Origin: Halorientalis sp. LT38
GTDB taxonomy: Archaea; Halobacteriota; Halobacteria; Halobacteriales; Haloarculaceae
NCBI RefSeq assembly: GCF_037031225.1
Contig: NZ_JAYEZN010000001.1
Location: 1,116,001 to 1,180,000, forward strand
Direction of reading: 5' to 3'
Length of the DNA stretch: 64,000 nt
The notes under the pieces are model-generated. The model did no database searches. It saw nothing but the letters and a program-made list of their open reading frames with translations, and had not been told where the DNA came from. Each line of letters starts with the position of its first letter. Within the stretch, counting starts at the first letter, position 1. Shown here in pieces: positions 24,301-33,107 of this stretch. The position numbers and the translations under genes were made by a program.

Positions 24301-25773
24301 GTGGTAACGCCATAGCTCGCGCGTTTTATCTGCGTTCTCGAACTGGTGTTTGAGTCGGTTGATTTGACTCTTACTCTGAATAAACGCTAACAGTTTTCGA
24401 CGTGCGTCGGAGCCATCAGTCAGCGACAAGAGAGACATCTCGTCGTCGTTGGCTTCAGAATCATTCTGGGATGTGGGATCGGGTTGAAGGAGTGACCGCC
24501 CGATCATCATGGCATGTTGGAGGTACTGAGATGCCACTCCAGGTTGTTGGTTCTGCCCAGTCAGCATGAAGTAATAGTGGAGTGCATCAGAGCTCGAGTC
24601 ATCTATGTCGGACTCGTATGGTTCTAACAGCTCCACCGTGTTTGGGCCGGCTTCAAATTCGTCATACTCTTCTATGGCTCGAGAGCTAAACCCAAACAGC
24701 GATTCCGCGAAGGAGCTTGGGGTGTCGACGGTTGCACTTGCTCCAAGAAATACTGCATTGTCGTCTCGAATTTGTCGGATATTTCTGATGATCTGTGCGG
24801 CGTGACTGCCACGTAGCCCCTGATATTGATGGATTTCGTCGAAGATGAAATACTCGGCATTAAGGACAATATCATAATGGGGTTTTGCAGCTAGGATTTC
24901 CAGTGATTCGAGAGTCGTCAGTAAAATATCTGGTCGGGGATCGTTGCTATCATCCTCTTTGATAGCGTTTCGGTGTAGCACGAGTTCATCTTCGGTGAAC
25001 CGTATTCCGTCGGTGCCATCTGTTCTCCGATAAACTTCATCAAACACTTCATAGCCGGGGTCGACGCGAGGAAGCGACCTCCGGGCAATATAGAACGTTG
25101 TTTGGTTGTCCGACCAATGGCTCGCTACTTTCAGTTTTGCAGGAGATCCAGGTTCGACAAAGCTGCGGCCATCAGTGACTAAGTCGTCTTTTGAGTAGGG
25201 TTGTCGACCCATCCACGCCCCCACTGATAGGTCATTTTCAAAGTCGGGGTCGTTGTTGACTTTATGTACGGTTTTGAGGATGCGACCGAGTTGGTCTTTG
25301 AGTAGGGCGCGACTCGGGTAGACAATGATTGTTCGGTCGCCATTTTGCAGCACCGCGTTATGGAATGCTGGTCCGAGAAAGGCAGGAGTTTTTCCAAAGC
25401 CAGTTGGAGCGCTGACGACGGCTGCTCTGTCTGTGGTTTCGGTGGCATCACGAATGTGTTCGAGTTGGTCTGTGATCGTCTGCCAGCTTTCGAGTTGGAA
25501 GCGGGATGCTTGGCGGTCAAAGTCGAAAAATCGAAAGATATCTTCAACCCGGTCGGTCTGTAATCGCTCCGGGAAGCTTTCTAGATCGGAGAATTTGGCT
25601 CGCGGGCGATTTTCGTTATCGTATCGTAGTGAGCCCGTCGTGTAGCGTTCGTCATCGTGAATTTGGCTCTCATTGAAAAGCCGTTTGTTGTGCGCCGTAG
25701 CCCGGAGGATTTCGGTGACGTCTCGCGGTAAGTCGAGGGTATCAAAGGAGGATGAAAAGTCAAAATGTCGCAT
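21334..25773 (-). CDS. DpdJ-like DUF1998 helicase, paralogue A
   Basis: A 1479-residue superfamily 2 helicase: motif I APTGFGKT (122-129), motif II DEIH (312-315), motif III GASAT, and a second RecA-like domain with GTSFLEVGIDIENL and QRAGRAARE. A long helical middle follows. The C-terminal DUF1998-type domain includes LLLYGYDTD and the diagnostic EQTEGGQGIVDL. It is clearly paralogous to the helicase at 27144-31313: the APTGFGKT, TTLESLE, LRGxHAA, GASAT and TEGGQGIVDL blocks match in order. Lower GC than that copy suggests a separate history. It is cotranscribed with the 150-residue gene downstream. Confidence 0.82.
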   Translation of the reverse strand: MRHFDFSSSFDTLDLPRDVTEILRATAHNKRLFNESQIHDDERYTTGSLRYDNENRPRAKFSDLESFPERLQTDRVEDIFRFFDFDRQASRFQLESWQTITDQLEHIRDATETTDRAAVVSAPTGFGKTPAFLGPAFHNAVLQNGDRTIIVYPSRALLKDQLGRILKTVHKVNNDPDFENDLSVGAWMGRQPYSKDDLVTDGRSFVEPGSPAKLKVASHWSDNQTTFYIARRSLPRVDPGYEVFDEVYRRTDGTDGIRFTEDELVLHRNAIKEDDSNDPRPDILLTTLESLEILAAKPHYDIVLNAEYFIFDEIHQYQGLRGSHAAQIIRNIRQIRDDNAVFLGASATVDTPSSFAESLFGFSSRAIEEYDEFEAGPNTVELLEPYESDIDDSSSDALHYYFMLTGQNQQPGVASQYLQHAMMIGRSLLQPDPTSQNDSEANDDEMSLLSLTDGSDARRKLLAFIQSKSQINRLKHQFENADKTRELWRYHDLGQPGDWRTLADRTDHEFLDTTDELDNPIAVYSGSEADVDDIDDADIIHGTSFLEVGIDIENLHFVSQYRPPENITTFKQRAGRAAREKDGSGHVFIHLSEFAGDSNFHYRADRFIQNNVTTPIWAENAVISWMHDRFHEYYHTLAEFRNESWYHGSWSDDSNAPELIKAYFTQELGWTAFTKFLLYPNSQFDEIYDIRTSGQNLLQSGENLDTIREKIEEKIRSIRDEYSDIQSVVDEDTGDLLLDQDAVTQFILEMSEAGIALHDDFTNTITDDSFDEARATLESVTDAPNPGDRVDEFLSALNKIKVSIESKRISLGPEAFPSDRLDRLDRAITVIQEAIGGGALERKARERRALYYLDQALDGIEEYREPWVANHGQLSAIKGLFRAAYYYNRSLKTLRNTQEFQLHQPPSEWEAGEAAESALPDEYVQIWYVPPNYFNDAGRYYTLEQPEFGDGDDYKLDEKPVTSMLSQFIPFKVEHKPDVGECQVFQPRVTTEDGQPKFDFSSIPGEDPTEDLRVPDRIRLDGVRDESGELAQGVFEFDMDNYKIKPAADGPTPASSSGGSTRPVKLFAEATIQSEVTATGDIDFESGNLQLCAADAKVWLEDILLQITEQVPLDDGDENEYVRVGDPEPHRIEASTPKLGYQLNTRTLTWDVSDFMAEYESGGGLDVDALGSGRRVPGDSEVRAAMYKRFDQVDPRETMYTTAAHLLTLLVADVTGVDPNLLLYGYDTDMQEIYVFEQTEGGQGIVDLFCEHQEQRPDLVLNSLYRLLHNPQILTERLWAHMPTVDRLYDEVEIEEFTRTGGDRAVAVEQIESIVTDVFGFSYPDSLSRVTEEVAASIDRMASLTTDEVSMEQLFHLKHELAAALVHNSQADNTTVRTDEIPADVHTEFEDTIETLGEESIRSLLLPKDIDSCQVNLQLDRSISDVPQDEALSYCILEQLEDYLVDAIPKSENREAMIERGAYWAWLDASNEEVFFVSW

Positions 25774-25800
25774 TATTATTGCTGCTCTTTTCCGTATGAA

Positions 25801-25811
25801 CCCTTATAAAA
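25801..25811 (-). promoter_or_regulatory. TATA box of the paralogue A helicase gene
   Basis: TTTTATAAGGG on the minus strand stands about 30 bases before the ATG at 25773, predicting a start site within a few bases of the start codon. Confidence 0.6.
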
Positions 25812-25843
25812 CTGGAGGAGAGCGACTCGTGTCTGAAATGAGA

Positions 25844-26746
25844 TTATTCGGATGTTTGTGCTTCGTATTCCTCGCGGTTATTCCGGAATCGATCGTATGG
25901 CATGCCGATATCCAGCGCCTGTTCTATTGTTAAGCCATCAACTGCTGGAATCACATAATCAAACACGGTTTCCTTTTCTGCTACACCGAATTCGTTCGCT
26001 GGCCGCACAAGCACCCGGAGACGGTAATGCTCAGCACTATCTTGGAGGTCCTCGATGGCTGCTCCGAATGTCTTGACATATGGATTCTGCTGGTTGACTG
26101 TCTTTGGAAGCCATGGGCGGAACTGATGCCATCTTCGCGAGAAACTGTCAGGGAAAACATTTGGGTTAGTTTTCAACGACAGTTCGACACGATACTGGCC
26201 GGAACCGGACGGGGCCATTCGAGCACCGTACGGCTGTTTCCAAGCATCCGAATCGGATTCTCCGTTCTCCTCAGATTCATTATTTACAGATATCGGTTTT
26301 ATAACCGGGTACGCGGATGAAGATGTTGGAATTCGGTTCTTACCCCAGACCACTAAGCGATCTCCCCATGTATCTATCACTCGTGCATCCACTGGTGCAA
26401 CAATTGTTCGTACCTGTATCTGGGTTGCGCTCCCATGGCCATAGTTTTTTAACTGGACCGCGATGCTGTCAACATCGTGTTTCTTGTATGCTTGAGCGGC
26501 GATAATGGGCCGCTGTTCCAATTTCTTCAGTTTTACCTGTTCACGATATACGAGGACAATCAATGTGGTGAGTACCACTGACAGTAGCGCTGCCAGTGCT
26601 TCCAGCTCAGATGGCGACCATCCACCAAGAAAATTATCAGACTGTTGTGATATATATGCCCCCCCTGTTATTAAATTAATATTTTTGTGTATCAATGAAA
26701 GAGCCCCATATTTGACACCAGCGCCCAGAGCCAATAGGTACTGCAT
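25844..26746 (-). CDS. Membrane-anchored hypothetical protein
   Basis: Start set at ATG 26746 rather than 26764, because the TATA box at 26771-26780 would leave the first ATG on top of the start site. The N-terminus has a hydrophobic stretch and then a clear transmembrane helix (LEALAALLSVVLTTLIVLVY), followed by a positively charged stop-transfer (REQVKLKKLEQRP). The rest (about 200 residues) is soluble, with beta-rich segments. No family is recognised. It sits between the two paralogous DpdJ-like helicases. Defence islands often carry membrane proteins, but nothing in the sequence shows an effector activity. Confidence 0.6.
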   Translation of the reverse strand: MQYLLALGAGVKYGALSLIHKNINLITGGAYISQQSDNFLGGWSPSELEALAALLSVVLTTLIVLVYREQVKLKKLEQRPIIAAQAYKKHDVDSIAVQLKNYGHGSATQIQVRTIVAPVDARVIDTWGDRLVVWGKNRIPTSSSAYPVIKPISVNNESEENGESDSDAWKQPYGARMAPSGSGQYRVELSLKTNPNVFPDSFSRRWHQFRPWLPKTVNQQNPYVKTFGAAIEDLQDSAEHYRLRVLVRPANEFGVAEKETVFDYVIPAVDGLTIEQALDIGMPYDRFRNNREEYEAQTSE

Positions 26747-26770
26747 AGACACCGTTTCCAACATACCCTC

Positions 26771-26780
26771 ATTATATAAA
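26771..26780 (-). promoter_or_regulatory. TATA box of the membrane protein gene
   Basis: TTTATATAAT on the minus strand, about 25 bases before the preferred ATG at 26746. Confidence 0.6.
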
Positions 26781-27143
26781 AGTCGTTTTCATGGTCCTGC
26801 ACAACTTTGATATCAAAGCTTGAGGTTCATATATCGACTCCGATCACATCTTTTTGACCGGGATCGGAGAGCACCGTCGCAGTGGGCGGCTGACGGCCCG
26901 ACTCCTCCGGTTACCAGCCGATAGAAGTCGTCGGAGCCCATCTGTTAACTACCACTATATATAATTTGCTAGAGGGTTGCGACACATTTTCTCCAGAGAA
27001 AATCGGTGTCGGGTAACAGCAATTCGATAAGCGAACAACGAGGTCCCAGAGCAAAGTTATTTAGATAGACCTCTGTATCTCTTCAGCATACGAATTGATG
27101 ACACATTCTCCAACTGCCTGGCGGATCGTCCACCTCGCCACTA
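26781..27143. other. Intergenic stretch before the DpdJ-like helicase
   Basis: About 360 bases without a credible reading frame. An AT-rich run (CTATATATAATTTGC) lies near 26953-26967, and a weaker GTTATTTAGAT box lies near 27055-27065. Both are far from the ATG at 27144, so the leader may be longer than usual for this organism. A short inverted repeat (CTCCG...CGGAG) lies around 26899-26936. Confidence 0.4.
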
Positions 27144-30100
27144 ATGCAATATAGCGACCATACAACGAACCCTGACCGGATTCCGGGCGATGTCCGCCCC
27201 TTGATCCGCGGGATGTTATTCAATCGCCAGCTGCTCGGCACCGATCACGACGGCGACCCGGTGACCGACGCAGTCAAATATACAAGCGAAGAGCAGAAAC
27301 GCCGGCAGTCCACTCCGTACGACGGCGACGACCCGTTCGTCGATGACATCCTCGACATTTTCGACTTCGACCCGCTTGATTTCCAGGTTGACAGCTGGCA
27401 GCTGATCAACGACTTCCACCAGCGACGCTACGACACGGGGCAGCCACATGCCGCGATCCTTTCGGCCCCGACCGGATTCGGGAAGACCGAGGCATTTCTC
27501 GGCCCGCTATACCAACAACTGCGGAACGGTGAGCAAGATACCACAGTTATCGTCTATCCACGGCGGGCACTCCTCCAAGACCAGCTCGGCCGCATCCTGA
27601 AGCACGTCCACTCCATGCGTTCTGCTGATGAGCAGGCACCGCTCTCCGTCGGTGTCTACATGGGTGGTATGCCCTACAGCGTGGACGAAGTCCGCGATGA
27701 CTACTTCGAATCCGAGAACGGACGGGAAACGTTCCAATTAGCGCACTGCTGGTGCGGCGATGAAAACACGACAAATGCGTTCACCTATGATGGGAGTTCA
27801 AACTCCTACACCATTCGCTGCGAGGCGGACGACACCCACAGTTTCACCAACAACGAACTGGTCCTGAGCCGAGAACGGATCAAGAACGGGGAAACCCCAG
27901 ACATCCTGTTGACTACGCTGGAATCGCTGGAACTCTTCGCGCTCAAACCGAACTACGACATTATCGACGACGTGGACACGTTCGTCCTGGATGAGGTCCA
28001 CCTGTATACCCGGCTGCGTGGCGCGCACGCGGCCAAAATCATCGGCAACATCAACGACATCACGGACCAGCCCCTGCTCTGGATTGGGGCGAGCGCCACA
28101 ATAGACAACGCCGATCGGTTCATCCGGAAACTGTTTGACTTCCCCTCCGACCATCTAGCCACGGTTGACGTCCCTGAATCCGACCTCAAACAAGACCACA
28201 ACGACAAAGAACACTACTATTTCCTGTTATCACCGGAGGACGGCCCAGGCGCCTCCTCCATGATGATCCAGCAGCTGCTGTTGATCGGGCACGGCCTCCT
28301 CCGCGACATTGACGGCAACGAGGGTAAAGCCCTATCGTTCATCGACAGCATCAGTCAGGTGAACCAGAAGAAAGCCCAGCTTGACGACGCCGAACGCGGC
28401 GACGACAGCCAAGACGAACCCCCCCTCTGGCACCATCATACTGATCGGTCACCGCGCGGCCAGCAACCGGCTAATCCGGAAGCAGACTGGGCTGATATCG
28501 CCGACGCCATGGGCTACGACTTCATCGAGGACCGTGCCCTGGACTTTCTCCCGGTCTACTCCAAGATCGGGTTCGACGCGGAGGATGCCGCTGACAGCGA
28601 TATCTTCCTCTCTACCTCGTTCCTCGAAGTCGGAATCGACATCGGCGAGATCAAGCACGTCACTCAGTACCGGACGCCGCAAAACCTGTCCTCCTTCGTC
28701 CAGCGGACCGGCCGGGCCGCTCGGGAGGAAGGGATGGACGCCCACATCTTCGTCTTCCTCTCCAACCTGACGAACGACGCCAACATGTTCTACCGGGCGG
28801 ACCGCTTCCTCAGCTCCGAACTTCGCACCCCGCTCAAACCCGACAACGACGTCATCGAGTGGATCCACACCACGCTTAACACCTATTACACCCGGGCCAG
28901 CGACATAGAGAACCGTCGCATCCGCCGCGGTGAAGAAGAAACCTTCCTCGAAGAATTCCTCACTCAGGACAAGCAGTATCAGGAGTTCTACCAGTTGCTG
29001 GTCAATCCCAGCGACTTCCTCCTCGCCGAATTCAATATCGACGAAACCGTCGAACCGTTGACCACGGAGGCGGGAATCGATTCCTTCCGCGATATCCTCA
29101 ACGAACGCGAAACCGAGCTGGAAGAGGAGTTCGCGGAGGTCGATGACCTGATCAATATCGACAGCGGTGAAATCACCCGCAGCGACAACGCCTTCGAACA
29201 GTACGTCGACGAAGTCCGGCAACGAACCCTCGAAGTCATTAGCCACTACGTCGACATCGCCGACCAGTACCAAGACCACATCGACAGCAGCGACGCCTCT
29301 GATCTCGTTGACCAGCTTGACGAGCTTCGCGACGAGTTCGAAGAGCTACGCGAGGAGGCCCGTTACGGCTACCGCGGTGCTGAAACTGAACGCGTCGAAC
29401 AGTATGAACAGCTCTTCGGCAGCATCATCTCGGCAGTCGGCGACCTCACCGGGCTCCGCGCCCAGGTCAACATCCACATCGATGACCGCCCCGAGGACGT
29501 CTCCCTTGACCGGATTACCGATCTCAGTGACGCCGTCGACATTCTGAGTTCGATCGCGGGTGACGGCCGACTCGAGGAGAACATCGACGAGCGCTACCAG
29601 ATCTACTACTTGCGCCGCGTCCTCGACCAACTCGGAGAGTATCGCGACCTCGAACGAGACCCTGAAAGCCGGGTGAACAGGCCGCATATGAGTCTCCACT
29701 ACGTGAAGCACATGCTCCGTGCGGCCTACTACCTCCACCGCTACCTCCAGGTCACCGACCGCACATATAGCGACGAAATCTGGTACGTGCCGCCGTCATA
29801 CTTCGACAGTAGCGGCCAGTTCTTCACCGTGATTGGCCCCGACGGATTCAACGACAACGAGGAAACCATCGACAGCCTCGTCCACTCCCACGCACCGTAC
29901 CGCAGCGAATTCCAAAATGAATCCACCAATCTCCACGTCTTCCTCCCGCCGACCGAAGTCGAGAACTACGGTGAACAGCCGACAGGCAACGAGGTCCGGT
30001 TCGACTTCAGCGACATCCCCGGCGATCGGCGGAACGGGATGCTGATCCCGGACTCCATCCAGCTCTCGGAAATCCCTGACGTCACCGGGCAACGCGCGCT

Positions 30101-31313
30101 CAACATCGTGGCCTACTGCCCGCAGTGCCTCACCCTGCTTGACGATCAGCGGTGCGTCCGGCACAACGAGATTGGGTGGGGAAAGGTCCATGCCGAACCC
30201 CAGGTCCGGACCGTCGCTCGCGACACCGACGTCGAGGACGCGACCGGCAGTCTCGCGCTCGCCGGGCTCCGCGGCCAAGTCACCCTGGAAGGAGTCTCTC
30301 TGGATATCACACCGGCCCGGCCGATGGGCGACATGGGCATCCAGTTCACCGGTGATGACCGCATTCAACGCGAAATCAACAGTCCGGAGATGCCGCTCGG
30401 CTTCGACCTGAAGACACGCGGCCTCATCTACGACCTTACCGACTTCGTCGCCTACGTCGAGGATAACGAGGAGCTCATCGCTGACGTCGCCCGGTACAAG
30501 AACCTGGACGAGGTCCCGATCGACGAACTAGCGTACCATACAGCCGCTCACTTCTTCCTCCACTTGGTCGCGGACGTCGGCGGTGTCAACCCGTCCATGC
30601 TGTTCTACGGCCTGGATCCCGAGGAAGGCATCGTGTTCATCTTCGAACGGACGGAAGGAGGTCAAGGGATCGTCGATCTTGTCTACGATGAACTGGAGAA
30701 CAATCCCGGCACCCTGCTCGAATCCTTGGTCCGCATCACCTACAACACGCAGGTCATCAACGAACAACTCTGGGCAGACCCCGATTTCGTCGACGACTTG
30801 CCCGAGCACGGCGTCGATGAAGACGCTGTCCAACGCTGTGTCGACACACATCTCGACGAGCAGCTCGACATGGTCTTCCCCGAGATCCGGGATGAAGTGG
30901 TGCAGGAGGTATTATCGACCTGTGACCGGGCCGCCCAGCTCAGGAACGAGGAAACCATCCCGCTCCGCGACGCCTACACCGTAAAGCACACCGTGGCCGA
31001 TGCCCAGCTGGACGGAGCTGATGCATTCCCTGAGGGACGCGTTGATGCACTCAACGTTGACCTGGATGAGCTGTCCCGTGTCGAGTCATTGTTCTTCTCC
31101 CCGGATATCGACGGCTGCGTCGAAAACCTGCACACCGGGGAATGCATCTCTGGCCATGACCAAGAGGAAGTCCTGAGCCACGTCTTGTTGCAGGAACTCC
31201 GCCACCACCTCGTCGACTTCGTGGACGCCGACGACGCCGTTGATGAGATGTTTGACCGTGAGCAAGTCCCCGCAGGAGAAATCAATGACACGAGCATTTA
31301 CTTTACCTTCTAA
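27144..31313 (+). CDS. dpdJ: DpdJ-like DUF1998 helicase, paralogue B
   Basis: A 1389-residue superfamily 2 helicase: motif I APTGFGKT (108-115), motif II DEVH (283-286), motif III GASAT, then STSFLEVGIDIGEI and QRTGRAARE in the second RecA-like domain. A helical region follows, then a zinc-ribbon segment (YCPQCLTLLDDQRCVRH), and a C-terminal DUF1998-type domain with LFYGLDPEEG and ERTEGGQGIVDLVYDEL. It pairs with the DpdK-like PLD gene, whose start lies inside its last 29 bases, the pairing known for DpdJ-DpdK. A helicase plus PLD-fold pair also occurs in DISARM. It probably belongs to the restriction arm that attacks unmodified DNA; that role is inferred. Confidence 0.83.
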   Translation: MQYSDHTTNPDRIPGDVRPLIRGMLFNRQLLGTDHDGDPVTDAVKYTSEEQKRRQSTPYDGDDPFVDDILDIFDFDPLDFQVDSWQLINDFHQRRYDTGQPHAAILSAPTGFGKTEAFLGPLYQQLRNGEQDTTVIVYPRRALLQDQLGRILKHVHSMRSADEQAPLSVGVYMGGMPYSVDEVRDDYFESENGRETFQLAHCWCGDENTTNAFTYDGSSNSYTIRCEADDTHSFTNNELVLSRERIKNGETPDILLTTLESLELFALKPNYDIIDDVDTFVLDEVHLYTRLRGAHAAKIIGNINDITDQPLLWIGASATIDNADRFIRKLFDFPSDHLATVDVPESDLKQDHNDKEHYYFLLSPEDGPGASSMMIQQLLLIGHGLLRDIDGNEGKALSFIDSISQVNQKKAQLDDAERGDDSQDEPPLWHHHTDRSPRGQQPANPEADWADIADAMGYDFIEDRALDFLPVYSKIGFDAEDAADSDIFLSTSFLEVGIDIGEIKHVTQYRTPQNLSSFVQRTGRAAREEGMDAHIFVFLSNLTNDANMFYRADRFLSSELRTPLKPDNDVIEWIHTTLNTYYTRASDIENRRIRRGEEETFLEEFLTQDKQYQEFYQLLVNPSDFLLAEFNIDETVEPLTTEAGIDSFRDILNERETELEEEFAEVDDLINIDSGEITRSDNAFEQYVDEVRQRTLEVISHYVDIADQYQDHIDSSDASDLVDQLDELRDEFEELREEARYGYRGAETERVEQYEQLFGSIISAVGDLTGLRAQVNIHIDDRPEDVSLDRITDLSDAVDILSSIAGDGRLEENIDERYQIYYLRRVLDQLGEYRDLERDPESRVNRPHMSLHYVKHMLRAAYYLHRYLQVTDRTYSDEIWYVPPSYFDSSGQFFTVIGPDGFNDNEETIDSLVHSHAPYRSEFQNESTNLHVFLPPTEVENYGEQPTGNEVRFDFSDIPGDRRNGMLIPDSIQLSEIPDVTGQRALNIVAYCPQCLTLLDDQRCVRHNEIGWGKVHAEPQVRTVARDTDVEDATGSLALAGLRGQVTLEGVSLDITPARPMGDMGIQFTGDDRIQREINSPEMPLGFDLKTRGLIYDLTDFVAYVEDNEELIADVARYKNLDEVPIDELAYHTAAHFFLHLVADVGGVNPSMLFYGLDPEEGIVFIFERTEGGQGIVDLVYDELENNPGTLLESLVRITYNTQVINEQLWADPDFVDDLPEHGVDEDAVQRCVDTHLDEQLDMVFPEIRDEVVQEVLSTCDRAAQLRNEETIPLRDAYTVKHTVADAQLDGADAFPEGRVDALNVDLDELSRVESLFFSPDIDGCVENLHTGECISGHDQEEVLSHVLLQELRHHLVDFVDADDAVDEMFDREQVPAGEINDTSIYFTF

Positions 31314-31728
31314 CGAACTCGCCTACTTCATCGGGTACACCCTGATCCACGCCGACAAGGTCGTCCTTGTTTCGCCGTGGCTGAGCGACGTCGAACTCCG
31401 GTTCCCAGTGAACGACCAGACATCCAGCCGCGAACTCCTCCTTTCCGAAGCCGTCGCCGAACTCACCGACACCGACATCATCTTCCTCATCAACGGCAAC
31501 GAAGACCACAACGACTACATCAAATCCCGCGTCGAACGGAACGCCGAGATCGTTGACGTCCCCGACCTCCACGCCAAAGCCGTCATCACCGACGACTGGG
31601 TCTACGCCGGATCCGCCAACATCACCCGCCGCGGCCTCCTCGTCAACCGCGAACTCTGTAAAATCGTCACCAACACTCACTCCGACGCCAACACCTACGT
31701 CCAAAAAGAGCTCAACGTTGACCTCTAA
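31285..31728 (+). CDS. dpdK: DpdK-like phospholipase D-fold protein
   Basis: Start chosen at ATG 31285 (MTRAFTLP), within the end of dpdJ; an earlier in-frame ATG at 31240 lies deeper in the helicase. The protein has one HKD motif: His 96, Lys 98 and Asp 103, then SANITRRG (Ser 110, Asn 112). Single-HKD proteins dimerise to form a nuclease or phosphodiesterase active site. At 147 residues it is a compact single-domain form. In bacterial Dpd islands the PLD-family member is DpdK and follows DpdJ. It would be the most direct candidate for the DNA-cutting component. Convergent with the gene at 31746 (17-base gap). Confidence 0.82.
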   Translation: MTRAFTLPSNELAYFIGYTLIHADKVVLVSPWLSDVELRFPVNDQTSSRELLLSEAVAELTDTDIIFLINGNEDHNDYIKSRVERNAEIVDVPDLHAKAVITDDWVYAGSANITRRGLLVNRELCKIVTNTHSDANTYVQKELNVDL

Positions 31729-31745
31729 TCACTTGGCAACGGGGC

Positions 31746-33107
31746 CTATTCTGATGGGAGATCGGAATGGCGTTCTTCCACGAACTGTCGTAAGTCAACG
31801 CCGTTCAGTTTGCGACTTTCGGACCCCCGCCGCTGGTAGAACCGTCCGTTCTCGCTGTAGGGGATTTCGTCTGCCTTCTCGATTTCAGCAATGAGTACCT
31901 GGTTGCTGTCGATTTCCGCAATCTGTGTGAACCGGAGTGGGGAGTTAGGGTCGACACCGTCCTCGATGATGTTCAATAACCGTTCTTCAACTCGTTGTGG
32001 ATCCTTGCCGCTGGATGTCGTTTCGATCCCTGCTACTGTGCCGCTGTCTTCGACACCGACCAAGAGGTAGCCACCCTCGGCATTGGCTAAGGCGACGACT
32101 GCTTTCCGGATCTTCTGTGGGTCGGACAATTCTGCCTTGCTTTCCACCGTCTGGGACTCGTATTCGTCAATCAGGTCTCTAATCTCGTCGTTGGGGAGAT
32201 CCTCTTTCGTCACACTGGATTTGGGTACGATATCTTTCGCCAGGTAGTGAGCACCGACGAGATCGGTCGCGATGGCCTGTCGGTCAGCGACATCCCCGAT
32301 GTCGCGTTGGTCGAATGAGACCATCGTCCCGTTTTCGTGCATTTCTGCGTCCAAGACCTGGTTCCGGATGTCTGTCGTCACACCGACTTGGGCCAAGGTG
32401 TCGGTCCCCTTCTGCCAGATGCGGAACACGCCCTCCGCTTCCGGATATGGGTCTTCAAAGTCGCCTAAGTCGTATGTTTCCCAGTCGAAGCCCATCCAGC
32501 TGTCCGAGGTCAAGTCATCCCACGCATCCCACGTCGCGATGGTCTCCTCTCGGACGCCCGGCTCGACATCGTCCTGCTCGATTTTTCCACCACGTTTTCC
32601 GGAGCTGCTCGGACCTGACTGCTCATACCCGGGAAGCATATAGCCAAAGTTGGCGGTCGGTGACTGCCGCGAGACAAAACGATACCCCGCGATATAGGCC
32701 GCCTTCAGCCCGACTAACTCGTTGACTGTGGCCAACTCGCCGATAGTTCGTGTCGATGTCAAACTCGCCGGTGTTTCGTCTCCGCCGATCCGGCCGATCG
32801 AGGCCCAGCACACCTGATAGTCCATATCGTACTCTTGGGCGATAGCCCAGAGGCACGGCGCTGCCGTATGCGGATCCCGGTACGGCATCTCCTCTGAATC
32901 GATCGCGTATCCCATGCGGCGGATACGGTCCCGTAGATCCGTCCGGCTGTGCCCGACATACTGGATCCCGCTCAACGATTCATGCGACACCAGATAGATG
33001 CCCGGCTCCTGCGGAATGACATCAAGCTCCTTGGTCGGAAAGAGCGGCGTCCAGTCCGACCAGTTGATGACCGGGTGGACAATGGGTACTATCCCGGAAG
33101 CTGCCAT
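31746..33107 (-). CDS. GIY-YIG-like and AlbA_2 (Schlafen-type) fusion protein
   Basis: Residues about 34-115 resemble GIY-YIG nucleases (PGIYLVSHE, then QYVGHSRTDLRDRIRR). A second degenerate copy seems to lie at about 225-295 (GVFRIW, then LAQVGVTTDIRNQVLD). The C-terminal part (about 315-440) is an AlbA_2 / Schlafen-like domain: VESKAELSDPQKIRKAVVALANAEGGYLLVGVEDSGTVAGI with QRRGSESRKL at the end. AlbA_2 domains bind nucleic acids and occur in regulators and in defence nucleases. The gene begins directly after the stop of a decayed gene. With the GIY-YIG protein at 2467 it brackets the core island. The fusion arrangement is clear; function is inferred. Confidence 0.7.
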   Translation of the reverse strand: MAASGIVPIVHPVINWSDWTPLFPTKELDVIPQEPGIYLVSHESLSGIQYVGHSRTDLRDRIRRMGYAIDSEEMPYRDPHTAAPCLWAIAQEYDMDYQVCWASIGRIGGDETPASLTSTRTIGELATVNELVGLKAAYIAGYRFVSRQSPTANFGYMLPGYEQSGPSSSGKRGGKIEQDDVEPGVREETIATWDAWDDLTSDSWMGFDWETYDLGDFEDPYPEAEGVFRIWQKGTDTLAQVGVTTDIRNQVLDAEMHENGTMVSFDQRDIGDVADRQAIATDLVGAHYLAKDIVPKSSVTKEDLPNDEIRDLIDEYESQTVESKAELSDPQKIRKAVVALANAEGGYLLVGVEDSGTVAGIETTSSGKDPQRVEERLLNIIEDGVDPNSPLRFTQIAEIDSNQVLIAEIEKADEIPYSENGRFYQRRGSESRKLNGVDLRQFVEERHSDLPSE

